A stretch of DNA of 64,000 nt, taken from contig CM051021.1 of NCBI GenBank assembly GCA_027704905.1, positions 2,147,106-2,211,105 on the forward strand, given 5' to 3'. Position numbers and translations under genes: made by a program. This DNA comes from Muraenolepis orangiensis. Taxonomy: Eukaryota > Chordata > Actinopteri > Gadiformes > Muraenolepididae. Shown piece after piece: positions 28,677 through 50,030 of this stretch. Positions within the stretch are counted from its first letter, which is position 1. Each line of letters starts with the position of its first letter. The notes beneath the pieces are model-generated. The model was given only the letters and a program-made list of their open reading frames with translations. It was not told where the DNA came from and did no database searches.

Positions 28677-29225
28677 AGTGTAGTGGTTATTGTTTGTCTG
28701 GCTCGCCGTGGCCCCCTGCTTGGGTACCCTCCTTCAAAGCGTTCAGGACCGAGGGGGAGAGATGGCAAACCGCCATAGGCGGCCTACATATAAGTGACAG
28801 ATGTTAGGAGGGCTGTTGTTGTTGTTTTGGCTTTGGCTTAGCGACATTATAACGCTCTGTTAATTGATTTAAGCCGCAATTACAGTGAAATACGTGCAAG
28901 AAATGCAATCCACTGGTGAAGTCGCAGACATAAACAAAACATTAACGGCATATCTAGGCATACAGCCAAGGGAGATAGACAATAGAGACTATCGTCTCAC
29001 ACGTGTGTCCTCTGTGTTGAACAGTGATCCGGGACCCTGATGTGTGTGATGTTATTTTGTGATGAATTTGCTAAATGCAATGCCCTAGATTGTTCCAGAA
29101 TGCTTATGGTTAGCAGAGATGGCCCTTTTTTACAAGGGGGCCACCGAGTTAGGCCTGATCACTCGGAGAAGTAATGCGCAAGATCTGGCTCAACTCTTCT
29201 TACGCTGTTGTTGTTGTTGTTGTTA

Positions 29226-29395
<170 letters not shown>

Positions 29396-29703
29396 CACCT
29401 GGGGAAAGGGCACAGAGGCTGTTCCACTGTAGCCTGACTTGGCGGCTCCTCTCATGGGGGCCTTGGGGTGGTGCTCCTCTCATGGGGGGCCTTGGGGTGG
29501 TGCTCCTCTCATGGGGGCCTTGGGGTGGTGCTCCTCTCCCCAGGTGGCCCCAGTCTTACTCTGACTCCCTGTCTACTAGTGTGTTATCGTCAACAGACTC
29601 CACCTCCTCCACCTGTACACCTGCACACCCACAGCGTCAGGTGACAAACACAGAGAGCAACCTGTGACACACACACACACCCACATGCGACACACACACA
29701 TGC

Positions 29704-29755
<52 letters not shown>

Positions 29756-30312
29756 ACACACACACACAACAGTGGAGTAGAAACTGGAGGGGAAACGTGG
29801 AAAAACCCAAATATTATGGTGTCTGTCTGGTTTCCTTTTGTGCTTTTGTGGACTATTGAATTCCACTTGACACACTCCTAATGTTTGTTAGTACAAAGTG
29901 AATGTAAAGGACGGATGGATGGACCAAATCATAGGTTCTAATCCAGGTTATGATGTTTATATTATAGTGATAACGACAGAGGAAGTGCGAAGCGTAGGAG
30001 AGTGATCTGATTGGCTGAGGAGTGGATGGTGGTTTGGTGACCAGGTGTGGTGAGAAGGCCTGCAGTAAGAGCCTTGTGCCATGGCCTCAACGGTGCCAGG
30101 ATAGACTACAGAGTGGCGTCAGTTTGGTTAATAACGTCAGTAGGATATTTCAAGCTCAGATATTAAATAGTAATAATGACACATTCTAATCTTGTGAGAA
30201 CGTCCGACCGACCGAGGAATAGTGTAGCATTCGATGGAGCAATACCACGGTTTTATCCGAAATAGACAAGGTTAAACGTTTTAACAGAAATTTAGCTTGG
30301 AAGGCTTTTCCT

Positions 30313-31200
30313 CTCAGACTGTCAGGACGCTCTCTGCGGTGCCGTGGTAAAAGTTCACTGGCCATCGTTGGCCTATTCCTCTTCCCCTGAGGCACCGCAG
30401 AGCATAGAGGCGCTGGTGTGCCTTCTTCAGCATGACTTCCATGTTGCGTGTCCACGGCAGGTCGTCTGAGATCTGTAGTCTTAGGAAACGGAAGCAGCTG
30501 ATGACTTCCACCGGTGTTCCGTCCAGGCTGATGGTGGAGTGGGTGCCCCGGTGGCTCCTGAAGTCCATGATGAGCTCCTTAGTCTTGCTGACATTCAGTG
30601 CAAGGCTGTTGTCCTCACACCATCGCGTCAGCTGGACCACCTCATCTCTGTATTCTGTTTTGTTTCTGTTTCTGTTGTCGTCTGCAAACTTGATAATCCG
30701 ATTATTGCTATGCATGGCAGTACAGTTGTGTACAGTGAGTACAGCCGGGGACTGAGGCAGCAGCCTTGGGGTGCTCCGGTGTTGAGGACCAGAGTGGATG
30801 AGATGTTGTTCCCAATCTTCACCACTTGAGGCCTGCCTGTCAGGAAGTCCATAGTCCAGTTACAGATGGGGGCGCCCAGACCTAGGTCCCTCAGTTTCAG
30901 GAACAGCTTGGAGGGAACGTTGTTGTTGAACGCCAAGCTGTAGTCAATGAACAGCAGTCTGACGTAGGTGTCCCTCCCGTCTAGGTGCTGCAGGGCCTTG
31001 TGTAGTGCCAGGGAGATGGCATCAGCTACAGACCTGTTTGGTCTGTATGAAAACTGGAGTGGGTCTAGGGACTCGGGGATGGAAAAGTTAATGTGTGACA
31101 TGACAAGTTTCTCCAGGCACTTCATGGCTATAGGTGTTAAAGCCACTGGACGATAATCATTGAGGCTTGTTACCTTGGTCTTTTGGGGTAACGGCACAAT
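30313..31200 (-). mobile_element. Jockey/CR1/L2-type LINE fragment (RT), family A
   Basis: Minus-strand frames encode 'NDYRPVALTPIAMKCLEKL', 'LDPLQFSYRPNRSVADAI', 'RLLFIDYSLAFNNNVPSKL', 'FLTGRPQVVKIG', 'NTGAPQGCCLSP', 'KFADD' and 'SLALNVSKTKELIMDFR'. These are RT blocks in correct order, with the catalytic 'FADD' present. A frameshift near 30700 splits it, and it lacks 5' and 3' ends. The left break is about 30313; on the right a tandem array starts at the truncation point. It probably lies in the first peli3 intron, antisense to the gene. Confidence 0.88.
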
Positions 31201-31647
31201 GGTAGTACATCCTGGGGTACATCCTGAGGGTACATCCTGGAGTACATCTTGGGGTACATCCTAAGGGTACATCCTGGGGTACATCCTTAGGGTAAATCCT
31301 GGAGTACATCCCTGGGGTACATCCCTGGGGTACATCATGGAGTACACCCTAAGGCTACATCTTAAGGGTACATCCTAAGGGTACATCATGGAGTACATCC
31401 TAAGGGTACATCCTGGAGTACATCCTAAGGGTACATCCTGGAGTACATCCTAAGGGTACATCATGGAGTACATCCTATGGGTATATCCTGGAGTACATCC
31501 TAAGGGTACATCCTAAGGGTACATCCTGGGGTACATCCTGGGGTACATCCTGGGGTACATCCTAAGGGTACATCCTAAGGGTACATCCTAAGGGTACATC
31601 CTGGGGTACATCCTAAGAGTACATCCTAAGGGTACATCCTGGGGTAT
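31201..31647. repeat. 13-14-bp minisatellite (GGTACATCCTAAG)
   Basis: About 33 units of GGTACATCCTAAG / GGTACATCCTGG / AGTACATCCTGG, starting exactly where the LINE homology ends. Confidence 0.92.
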
Positions 31648-31854
31648 TCACTTGAATGAATAGTTATTATATTGTTATGTGTTATTGATCTGTTCGGGAA
31701 GAAAACCTTTTGTCGTCGGCTTGTGGAGTGCTTCCAAATTTCATGTAAATCCGTCTCCTCTGATAGGCAAACAGTCCCCAGGGTGTGTGACGGCAGCTGC
31801 TGCTATATTTACTGCTCTCACTCTTTTTATTGACAATACTCACATTTTCCTCCT

Positions 31855-32060
31855 AGACTTTACCTGAACTAATCAAATTCAGCAGACTTCTTGTCATGAC
31901 TTAAACTAATCAAATTCAGCACAGTTCTTGTCATGACTTAAACTAATCAAATTCAGCAGATTTCTTGTCCTGACTTAAACTAGTCAAATTCAGAACACTT
32001 CTTGCCCTGACTTATTCAAGCTGAATTCAGCACACTTCTTGCCCTGACTTAAACTCCTTC
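31855..32060. repeat. ~40-bp tandem repeat
   Basis: Five diverging units containing ACTAATCAAATTCAGCA and CTTCTTGTCATGACTTAA. Confidence 0.88.
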
Positions 32061-32714
32061 TTACCTATAGGCTCACTAGCTGAGGTTTTAGCACACTTGT
32101 ATTTAATTTATTCAAGCAGTGAAGGTACAGTTGCATGAAAGGTACAGTTGCATGAAGATCGCAAACTCGTCCATTAGATATAGTTTGCACATACAGTGAG
32201 CGGAGTGGCTAGGTGGCCCTCTCCTGCTCTTCTGTACGCTAGTGGTGGTGGTGGTGCTTTGTGCTCGAGAGCCGGCGTGGTTTGTGGGTAGAGTCTCACT
32301 TTATTGCAGCATACAGTAGTTCTTTATGTAATGCTCTTGTTTTGGGATATGAGAGCAGTTCCCACTACCTTATGCCATCATCCATCATCCGTTGGCAATG
32401 AGAATTGTGTAAAAATGAAAGTGAAAATGTGAGATAAACTAGGGAAAAATAGGAATACTAAATACTAAATCCAAAATGACACAACAGCACCCTAAAACAC
32501 AGACTAGCTTCTGCAGTAGGAGGGATGGGGAAGCCATGGAAAGAGGTCTAAGCAGGAAGGGGAGACAAAGAAAAAAAAAAAACAGGGGTGTGTGTGTGTA
32601 TGTGTGTGTGTGTGTGTGTGGGGGGGTGGGCGGGGAGCAACTGAGGAGGTGTGTGTGTGGTGGGCGGGGAGCAACTGAGGAGGTGTGTGTGTGTGTGTGT
32701 GGTGGGCGGGGTTA

Positions 32715-32746
<32 letters not shown>

Positions 32747-33060
32747 GCGTGGGGTGAATTAGCCCAGTGGAACCAGGCGTGTTTCTCAGTGTTATGGTGT
32801 CATGTGATGTGATGTGTGGTTCCTGAGTGCTGGTTGATTCCAGTGTGTTCTCCACTCAGCTTCTTCTCTCGCTGGGAGGACCATGGACCATGTTTTTCCT
32901 TTCTTCCATCTCTTTCTTCTGTTGTCCTCCTCCTCCTCCTCCTTTGTCTTCCATTGTCAGGCGGCTCTTTCGGTTGATTCTCTCTCTCTCCTCTCCCTCT
33001 CTCCATCCTGTCTTTTTCATCTACAATCCTCCCACCTCATCCTCTATCCATCTATCTGGG
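32061..33060. other. Unrecognised intronic/intergenic sequence
   Basis: No gene seen. It includes a GT-rich block (32586-32710) with a two-unit repeat of GGGCGGGGAGCAACTGAGGAG, a (CTA)n run at 32717-32746 and CT-rich DNA. Confidence 0.5.
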
Positions 33061-33065
33061 CAGCC

Positions 33066-33290
33066 TCTATCTATCTATCTCTATCTCTATCTCTATCTGT
33101 GTATATATATATATATATGTATCTATATCTCTCTATCTCTTTATAGCTATGTCTATCTATTTATATGTATCTATATCTATCTCTATTTATATATATATAT
33201 CTATCCCTATTTATATATATATCTGTATCTATATCTCGCTATATCTCTGTCCCCCTATCTCTCTCTTCTATATGTATATATATAGCTCTC
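33066..33290. repeat. (CTAT/ATAT)n repeat
   Basis: Degenerate CTATCTAT and TATATATA units over about 225 bp. Confidence 0.88.
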
Positions 33291-33401
33291 GCTCTCTCTA
33301 TCCCTCTACCCTAGGATGTGGCTGTGGGTTGATTATCAAACGTGTGGCTCCCACAGAAGCAGGCCATCCATCACCCTGCCAGCTCAGACACAAAGAGAGA
33401 G

Positions 33402-33684
<283 letters not shown>

Positions 33685-34119
33685 TGTCCTCTCTCTCCCT
33701 CTGAAATAGAGAGAGAGAGACCTTCCCATGCTGCCCTCAGTGTTGTTCTTCTCATCTCTCTTGTGAGCCAGTTACACCTCCCCCACCCCCATCTGCCAGT
33801 TCCCTCCATCTCAGCATCCACTCAATATCCGGGGGAGGGGGGGGGGGGGGGGGGAGAGAGGAGGAGGAGGGGCTAATGAAATGGCAGCCTGCTCCCTGCC
33901 ATCCGTCATCTGATTAGCGGAAGATGTGTTCCACTCGTTGGGCGCCATTAGAAATTGGATGAACCATCTTGAAGTGGACTTGTGGGTAATGTAGTCCTGG
34001 ACTGAATGGAACCCCCCCCCCCCCCCCCCTTATGGTTTCCTGGGCTCCGTGAAGCTCCTTCAAGACTGTGGTTGTGATGACGGGCGACACACACCAACGT
34101 CAATGTGAACAGAAGTAGA

Positions 34120-34433
34120 ACTCGGGGGGGCAGGTTAGCTCAGACTCCTGGGACTAGGGGGGCTTGTTGGGAACCGGAAGGTCGCCGGTTCAAGTCCCCG
34201 AAACAACGGACCAAGTACGGATAAAGAACTGGTACTTGAAATAAAAGGTGCTAGTTCACCACCTGGGCTGCACTACCGAGGTTGCCCTTAAGCAAGGCAC
34301 CAGCCCCCTCCCCTGCTCCCCTGTATATCCAATAGCTGATACCCACTGCTCCTCATACTAGGATGGGTTAAAGGAGAGGAACTCATTTCACTGTGTGGAC
34401 ATGAGACCAATAAAGAGGATTCCATCCTCCAGA
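34120..34433 (+). mobile_element. SINE copy, long form
   Basis: The tRNA-like head includes GTTAGCTCAGACTC and 'ccggttcaagtcccc' (B box). The tail CCAATAAAGAGGATTCCATC ends at about 34430. Confidence 0.85.
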
Positions 34434-34527
34434 TCTAGATTTTAGATAACTTCATTCCTCCTGGAAACCGTTTACCGGATGTTGCCATAATGTGCAGCCT
34501 CTTGTCTGAGGCCTGTTATTTCATCTC

Positions 34528-34564
34528 CTCAACAGATTCTCTCTCTCTCTCTCTCTCTTTCTCT

Positions 34565-34647
<83 letters not shown>

Positions 34648-34652
34648 GTGGG
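34528..34652. repeat. (CT)n microsatellite
   Basis: CT run with CTTT interruptions, about 60 units. Confidence 0.95.
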
Positions 34653-34775
34653 TGGGTGGTCCCTCCTCGCCCACTTTTGATTAATAATAGGTTTTCAGAG
34701 CACGTGTTTAAAAACCGCGAGTCAGAACCGGCGCCATGTGCAAGCTAAGGCTACAGTCATGAAAGTGATCTAAAC

Positions 34776-35026
34776 CTGGAGGATGGAATCCTCTTCATTG
34801 GTCACATACATGTCAAACACACGCAGTGAAATGAGTTCCCCTGCATGTAACCCATCCTAGTATGAGGAGCAGTGGGTATCAGCTATTGGATACACAGGGG
34901 AGCAGGGGAGGGGTCTGGGGCCTTGCTCAAGGGCACTGAGGCAGTGCAGCCCAGGTGTTTCGGGGACTTGAACCGGCGACCCTCTGGTTCCCCAAGCCCC
35001 AAGTCCCAACAGACTGAGCTTTCAGT
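34776..35026 (-). mobile_element. SINE copy
   Basis: Reverse orientation: starts GGAGGATGGAATCCTCTTCA, ends in the head 'gaaccggcgaccctctggtt...cccaacagactgagct'. Confidence 0.87.
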
Positions 35027-35084
35027 CATCGCTTTGGTTCTTCTATCGGGGACCGGAGAACAATTGAATGATTTTAAATAAAGA

Positions 35085-35195
35085 GGGTGGCAGTAGCTCA
35101 GGAGGCAGAGGAAGTAGCTGGTTCGATTCCCCCTGGCTCCTCATAGCCAAGTGTCGAGGTGTCCCTGAGCAAGACGCATTAACTGCTCCGGACAA
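35085..35195 (+). mobile_element. SINE fragment, tRNA-like head only
   Basis: GTAGCTCAGGAGGCAGAGG and GGTTCGATTCCCCC followed by 'gtcgaggtgtccctgagcaaga'. It matches the head subtype of the copy at 585, not that of 34.1 kb, so two head subtypes exist. Confidence 0.75.
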
Positions 35196-35399
35196 GCGCA
35201 CTCTCTCTGTCTCTCTCTCTGTCTCTCTCTGTCTCTGTCTGTCACTGTCTCTCGCTCTCGCTCACTGTCACACACTCTCTGCTCTCTAATTGACGGCTAC
35301 CCTCGAGAAGTGTTCAGAAACGGCACAACGGTGGAACAAACCGAATGAAAAGCCAATTGCGTTGACACCCCGCCCCCTTCCACAGGAAGAAGGGGACGA

Positions 35400-35700
35400 C
35401 GGGTAGAGACGGGTAGAGTCCCCCCCCCGTCCCCCCTCTCTTCTTCTCTCTCTCCCCCCTTTCTTCCTCTCTCTCCCTCCCTCCCCATCTCTCTCTCTCC
35501 CTCTTTCTTCCCCTCTCTCTCCCTCGCTCCCCATTGCTCTTTCTCTCCCTCACTCCCCATTGCTCTTTCTCTCCCTCTCTCTCCCTCACTCCCCATCTCT
35601 CTCTCTCTCCCTCACTCCCTATCGCTCTCTCTCTCCCTCTCTTGCCCCCCTCTATCTCCCTCGCTCTCCCTCTCCTCCCCTCTCTCTCCCTCTCCATTTG
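35400..35700. repeat. CT-rich low-complexity tract
   Basis: CCCTCTCTCTCCCTCACTCC-type units. The Arg/Glu open frames on the minus strand are artefacts. Confidence 0.9.
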
Positions 35701-35764
35701 ATGGGAAGCATCAGGGCAGAGAGCTGGGTCCTCCTTGAACTCTCTCTCTTTCAACACTCACAGG

Positions 35765-35962
35765 GGATGTGAGTGGGAGGAGATCACCTCTGAAGTGAGG
35801 GGAGGGGAGTCACCTCTGAGGGGAGGGGAGGAGAGGAGAGGAGAGTCACCTCTGAGGTGAGGGGAGGGGAGGGGAGTCACCTCTGAGGTGAGGTGAGGGG
35901 AGGGGAGGAGAGTCACCTCTGAGTGAGGTGAGGGGAGGGAGGTGAGGGGAGGAGAGTCATGA
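35765..35962. repeat. GGGGAGTCACCTCTGAGGTGA repeat
   Basis: Five or so irregular units of 30-45 bp. Confidence 0.85.
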
Positions 35963-36057
35963 GGTGATGGCCTCTATATCTGGACCGTTATAGAAGATGT
36001 TATGGAGTTTGTTCAGCCACACCACCAGGGGAGGTGGAAGCCTCCAAATGCCTTGGG

Positions 36058-36306
36058 CCAGTCGTAGTTAGTAGTCATAGTAGTGGTAGTTAGTAGTCGT
36101 AGTCGTGGTAGTTAGTAGTGGTAGTTAGTAGTGTCAGTAGTAGTTTGTCAGTAGGAGTAGTGTTAGTAGTAGTAGTAGTGTCAGTAGTATAAGTCGTAGT
36201 GGTAGTGGTAGTAATAGCGTCAGTAGTAGTGGTAGTAGTGGAAGGAGTAGTAGTAGTGGTATAGTAGTAGTAGAAGTAATGGTGTCAGTATTAGTAGTAG
36301 TAGATT
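36058..36306. repeat. (GTA)n-rich stretch
   Basis: GTAGTAGT with GTCAGTAGT and GTGGTAGTTA variants. Confidence 0.85.
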
Positions 36307-36568
36307 TGATTGATTATTTTTTTTTTGTAGTAGATTCTTTCTGGAATATTATTGATATTAAATAATGATTTTAAAAGAAAATATAAACGTCACAATTCAA
36401 AGGTTGTTCACAATGTCGGTGTCTACAATTCACAATTAGGAACGTAATTTATTTTGCTGGTATTGTGGCATTCACTGTAGTCATACAAATGAATAAGTGT
36501 ATATTAAATCACACTGAGTCTATTAATCATCATCATGCAATTCATGATAAATACAACACCGTGCATTC

Positions 36569-37077
36569 AGATTCAGATTCAGATTACTTTATTAATCCCG
36601 AGGGAAATTAAGGTGCAACAGTTGACACAGGGGGAATAAAAGCACACACAAAAAATACTAATACCTAAGCTAAAAAACAATAAAAATTGTATAAACAAAA
36701 ATATAGTTAAATGAAATCTAAATGTATTGATAAATGAAGATAAATTTACAGTATTATTACAGTAGTACGTAGGTATATACAATACACAACAATACGTATA
36801 GTGCAAATTGGCAGAATAATATATTAATAAATAAATCAACTGAAAGTGACATGTGTAAAGTGAAAAGTGAATTTGAAGAGTGATTTGCAGTGCGTTGACC
36901 AAAAAATAATAATATTTAAGTACGTTGGCCTCAGGTCACTGAGTCGCCACTGTCCCTCTCACGACCCGAGGTAGATGAGTTAAAAAGTCTAATTGCCACA
37001 GGAAGAAAGGACTTCCTATGGCGTTCTGTGGTGCACCTGGGTGGAATGAGTCTGTTGCTAAAGGTGCTTCTATATTC
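36569..37077 (-). mobile_element. 5'-truncated LINE, family B
   Basis: This is the reverse complement of the 3' end of the LINE at 61.2-63.06 kb. It shares 'gattactttattaatcccgagggaaatt', the AT-rich 3' UTR, and the last RT codons ('gtcactgagtcgccactgtccctctcacgac'). Homology stops near 37077, at the typical 5'-truncation point of a LINE insertion. The terminal (ATTCAG)n at 36566-36585 is its 3' microsatellite tail. Confidence 0.88.
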
Positions 37078-37257
37078 AGGTGGGTTTCTGGTCAGGGACG
37101 AGGCGGGTTCAGATTATCATTATGAAAAACATGAGTATTGTACTGTTGGAGAGGATTCAAACGTGGAATCACCTTGATATCATCACTAAAATGATTCATG
37201 ATTCAGTCAGAGCAACGCACTGATCTCCGTCTGTTTGGGGGTTTCACCAACAGGACC

Positions 37258-37488
37258 TCCTGCGGTGAGGTTACAGTGAGGATAGAGTGAGGTTACAGTG
37301 AGGTTACAGTGAGGATAGAGTGAGGTTAGAGTGAGGTTAGAGTGAGGTTACAGTGAGGATAGAGTGAGGATAGAGTGAGGTTAGAGTGAGGATAGAGTGA
37401 GGATAGTGAGGTTACAGTGAGGATAGAGTGAGGTTACAGTGAGGTTAGAGTGAGGTTACAGTGAGGATAGAGTGAGGTTACAGTGAGG
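37258..37488. repeat. 11-22-bp minisatellite (GTGAGGTTACA/GTGAGGATAGA)
   Basis: About 20 units of 11 bp alternating GAGGTTACAGT, GAGGTTAGAGT and GAGGATAGAGT. Confidence 0.92.
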
Positions 37489-37714
37489 ATGAGACGGGAG
37501 AGAGATGCTGATGAGAAGGACTCACAGAGGCAGGCTGTTTGCATACTGAGCACTTTGTTATTCAAATAGTTTTGTGTGTGCGTGCCTGTGAGTGTGTCTG
37601 TCTTCCTCTCGCTCTCTCGCTCTCTCGCTCTCTCGCTCTCTCGCTCTCTCTCTCACTCTCGCTCTCTCTCTCTAAACATGCATTGTTATAGTGAAAACGT
37701 ATTGTTGTGATCTA

Positions 37715-37830
37715 TATCAGTGGTTCCCAAACTGGGGGGCGGGTGCGCCCCCTAGAGGTGGGCGGGGGCGGAGTTATGACAGGGGATGTGGGGCGTGACT
37801 AAATATAAATGATGCGATATCGTGAAGGTG
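37715..37830. mobile_element. hAT-like repeat fragment
   Basis: Begins CAGTGGTTCCCAAACTGGGG and continues 'gcgccccctagaggtggg', the common terminal sequence of many vertebrate hAT MITE-type elements. The other end is not identified. Confidence 0.5.
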
Positions 37831-37937
37831 ACTTGTTTCTATTTAGATTTGCTGTGTCAGTTCTGTATTCATTACAGACAATGTGCTTTAAATCTGATCT
37901 ATTTTAACTGATCTATATGTTTTAGAACTATCAACTG

Positions 37938-38183
<246 letters not shown>

Positions 38184-38212
38184 GCTGTGGGCCCCTGTGG
38201 TGGCCTGAGGGG

Positions 38213-47144
<8,932 letters not shown>

Positions 47145-47885
47145 GGGCCCCCAGGGCCCCATGGACCCCGTGAGGGCCCCCCCACCACCCAGGGGGGGCT
47201 AAAGGTTCATAAAGAGAGAGAGAGAAAGGAGGAGGAGGAGGAGCTGGACAGAGAACCAGGAGGGGTTCTGGAAGGCTGAATGTCCCCGGAGGACGAGGTA
47301 TAAATACTGGGGGAGACGGACGGAGGGAGGGGGCGGGAAGGAGAGGGAGGGAGGGAGAAGAGGAGGAACTAGACAGAGGACGATGGACAGACAACCAGGA
47401 GGGGTTCTGGAAGGCTCTGGAGGACATTGTATAAATACTGGGGTAGAGGGAGTGACGGACGGAGTGAGGGAGTGAGGGGGAGGAAGTGATGGAGTGAGGG
47501 GGAGGAAGTGACGGTGGGAGGGGGAGTGAGGGGGAGGGAGTGACGGAGTGAGGGGGAGAGAGTGACGGAGTGAGGGGTAGGGGGAGGGAGTGACGGAGTA
47601 AGGGGTAGGAGAAGGAAGTGACAGAGTGAGGGGGAGGGAGTGACGGGAAGGGAGGGAGGGAGTGACGACGTGAGGGGTAGGGGGAGGGAGTGACGACGTG
47701 AGGGGGAGGGAGGGAGGGAGGGAGTGAGGGGGAGGGAGTGATCGACCCCCCCCCCCCCCCCCCAGGGTGACACACGGCGAGCTAAGCAAGCGACGGGATT
47801 TCATGACGGAAATATTGGTTGTACGTGAGAAGTATGTAAATAAATTGTGGCTAAATGAAAACAGTGGTGTCTCGTTGATGTCTTT
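47145..47885 (+). terminator. peli3 3' UTR and poly(A) signal
   Basis: This follows the TGA at 47142-47144. It is GA-rich with ~22-bp repeats (GGGAGTGACGGAGTGAGGGG, about 47455-47740) and two copies of a block with 'aaccaggaggggttctggaagg...tataaatactgggg'. A canonical AATAAA lies at about 47839, the likely polyadenylation signal. Confidence 0.65.
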
Positions 47886-47899
47886 TGTTATTATATAAT

Positions 47900-48355
47900 A
47901 TACTCAGTATATACTGTAATATATGTAAAACAGCATATATATATATAGATATATATATAAAACAGCATATATATATCTATATATATGCATATATATATAT
48001 ATGCTACACACACACACAAATAGGGGTCGCATATAAAAGTTATGTATTTGTATATATATATTTATATAAAGAAAACAGTATATCACAATCTGAATGCCTT
48101 TGTCATTGTACAACGAAAAATATATATATACATATATACAGTATATATATATTATATACAGTATATACAATATATATATATATATATACAGTGTATATAT
48201 AGTGTGTATATATATATATATACACTATATATATACTATGTGTATATATATACACATATGTATATATATATATATATATACAGTGTATATAGTATATATA
48301 TAGTGTATATATACACATATGTATATACAGTGTACATATACTATATACATACACT
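47900..48355. repeat. (TA)n-rich palindromic stretch
   Basis: TATATATA runs interspersed with CAGTGTATATA and ACACATATGTA between the convergent peli3 and rab1b genes. It is highly self-complementary. Confidence 0.9.
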
Positions 48356-48659
48356 CCACCTATCCGTCCACACCAGTAGGTGTAGCCAGCCCGCTCTACA
48401 GGCTCCGCCCCCTGAGGAGTCTGTGCAGCAGGTCTGCAGCGCCTCCACCGCCGGGCTATAAATAACTCAAGGTCATCAACCACCCCCACCTCACTGGGGG
48501 ATAGAGGATGGGGAGAGAGAGATAGAGATGGATGGAGGGTAACTTGGTCTAAAAGTTGCCCGGATAATCCGTCATTCAAGACATTGAGTTTACCATTTTG
48601 TTTTAAAACAAAAAGGTATTTTCAATATAATCCTATCACAACGCGTATGTCTAGTGCAG

Positions 48660-48850
48660 ATTAAGGTAGATTAGATTATAATTATATTTATTATTGTATT
48701 GTCATTGTACACAGCAGCACAAGTACACAGTACAGTGAAAATAAGAAGTTGTCATCTAAAGCAGAGTGCAGACGTTGCAGTAAAGTGCATGGTAATAATA
48801 TACAATGTACTGTACAGTGGTACCCTGTACATAAGTATGTATGAGTTATG
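48660..48850 (-). mobile_element. LINE-like 3' tail copy
   Basis: 'gtagattagattataattatatttattattgtattgtcattgtacacagcagcacaag' and 'gcagagtgcagacgttgcagtaaagtgcatggtaa' match 23.97 and 57.3 kb. Flanks 48360-48660 and 48850-49380 hold nothing recognised. Confidence 0.75.
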
Positions 48851-49384
48851 AGTCAAGTATGAATTAAGTATGAGTTGTAAATCATTAATTTGATAAGCTC
48901 ATAAGAGTTTTGTAACCGTACATGCATGCAGATGGTTGGGTGTGTTCGGAGGAACGCTTCTTATTATCAAATTAATAATAATACAGAAAAATAAGAAAGT
49001 CATGCATATGATATACAACACAATGGAGATCTGCAGCACCATCTCCGATTCGGTTTTGAGGAGGCCTGAACTGGTTTTGACGAAAAGGAGTGATCTAAAA
49101 CCCAAAGTTGTTGGTTCACTCTTTCACTTTATAGCGTAGTTAGTATAAGTCTTTCCCCAACAAACAAAAAACCCTGAGAAAAGGTCACGGTGTCTATGTA
49201 TATATAAATGATTATATAAACTACTACGCACAGTCTGTCTGATCACATAAGACAATGTTACGTCATGATAATTCAGTAAGGATTCGGTTCCCTAACAAGT
49301 AACAGTATACCTATAATGTATATAGTGTGTGTGCGCTAAAACCCCAAACCACGACAACAACAAATAAAACTCAAGTGTGTACAT

Positions 49385-49993
49385 CGATATTTTTCCATCA
49401 TTTTATTATATATATATTTATAATATGTACAGAAAAAAAAACAACAGCATGACCAAACTCAGTGAGACAGTGCACCAAAATAAAAAGTGATAAAGCCAAG
49501 AGATAGAGATAGAGGGAGAGAAAGAGAGAGATGGATGTTCCTTCTTATTACATCATCGGACATCAGCAAAGCGTCATCGAAAGCAAACGACTCCCAGGAA
49601 AGAAAAATAATGAAGGTAAGACGGAAAATGACATTCATAAGTAGATCCGACTCCTCCCCCTCCTTCTGTAAGCCCCACCCACGCACCCACGGGCCCCTCC
49701 TCCGAAAGGCTCCCGTTCACGACAGACCCGACACACGTTAACCCCTAGCGTTAGTTATTCACAATTAATACATTAAAACTGGGCAACCGTTTCTTTTCTT
49801 GGGGTTTTTTTTTTTTATTTTTATAAAGAAAAAACATTCAAAACTCAGAAAGGGGAATCTCATTCACTGCAGTGGAAATGTCTACGCTTTGACTGTCCCC
49901 CCGTGTGTGTGTGTCCCGTGTGCGCGCTTTGACTGTCCCGTGTGGGTGTGTGTGCTTTGACTGTCCCGTGTGTGCGCACGCGCTTAGACAGTC

Positions 49994-50030
<37 letters not shown>

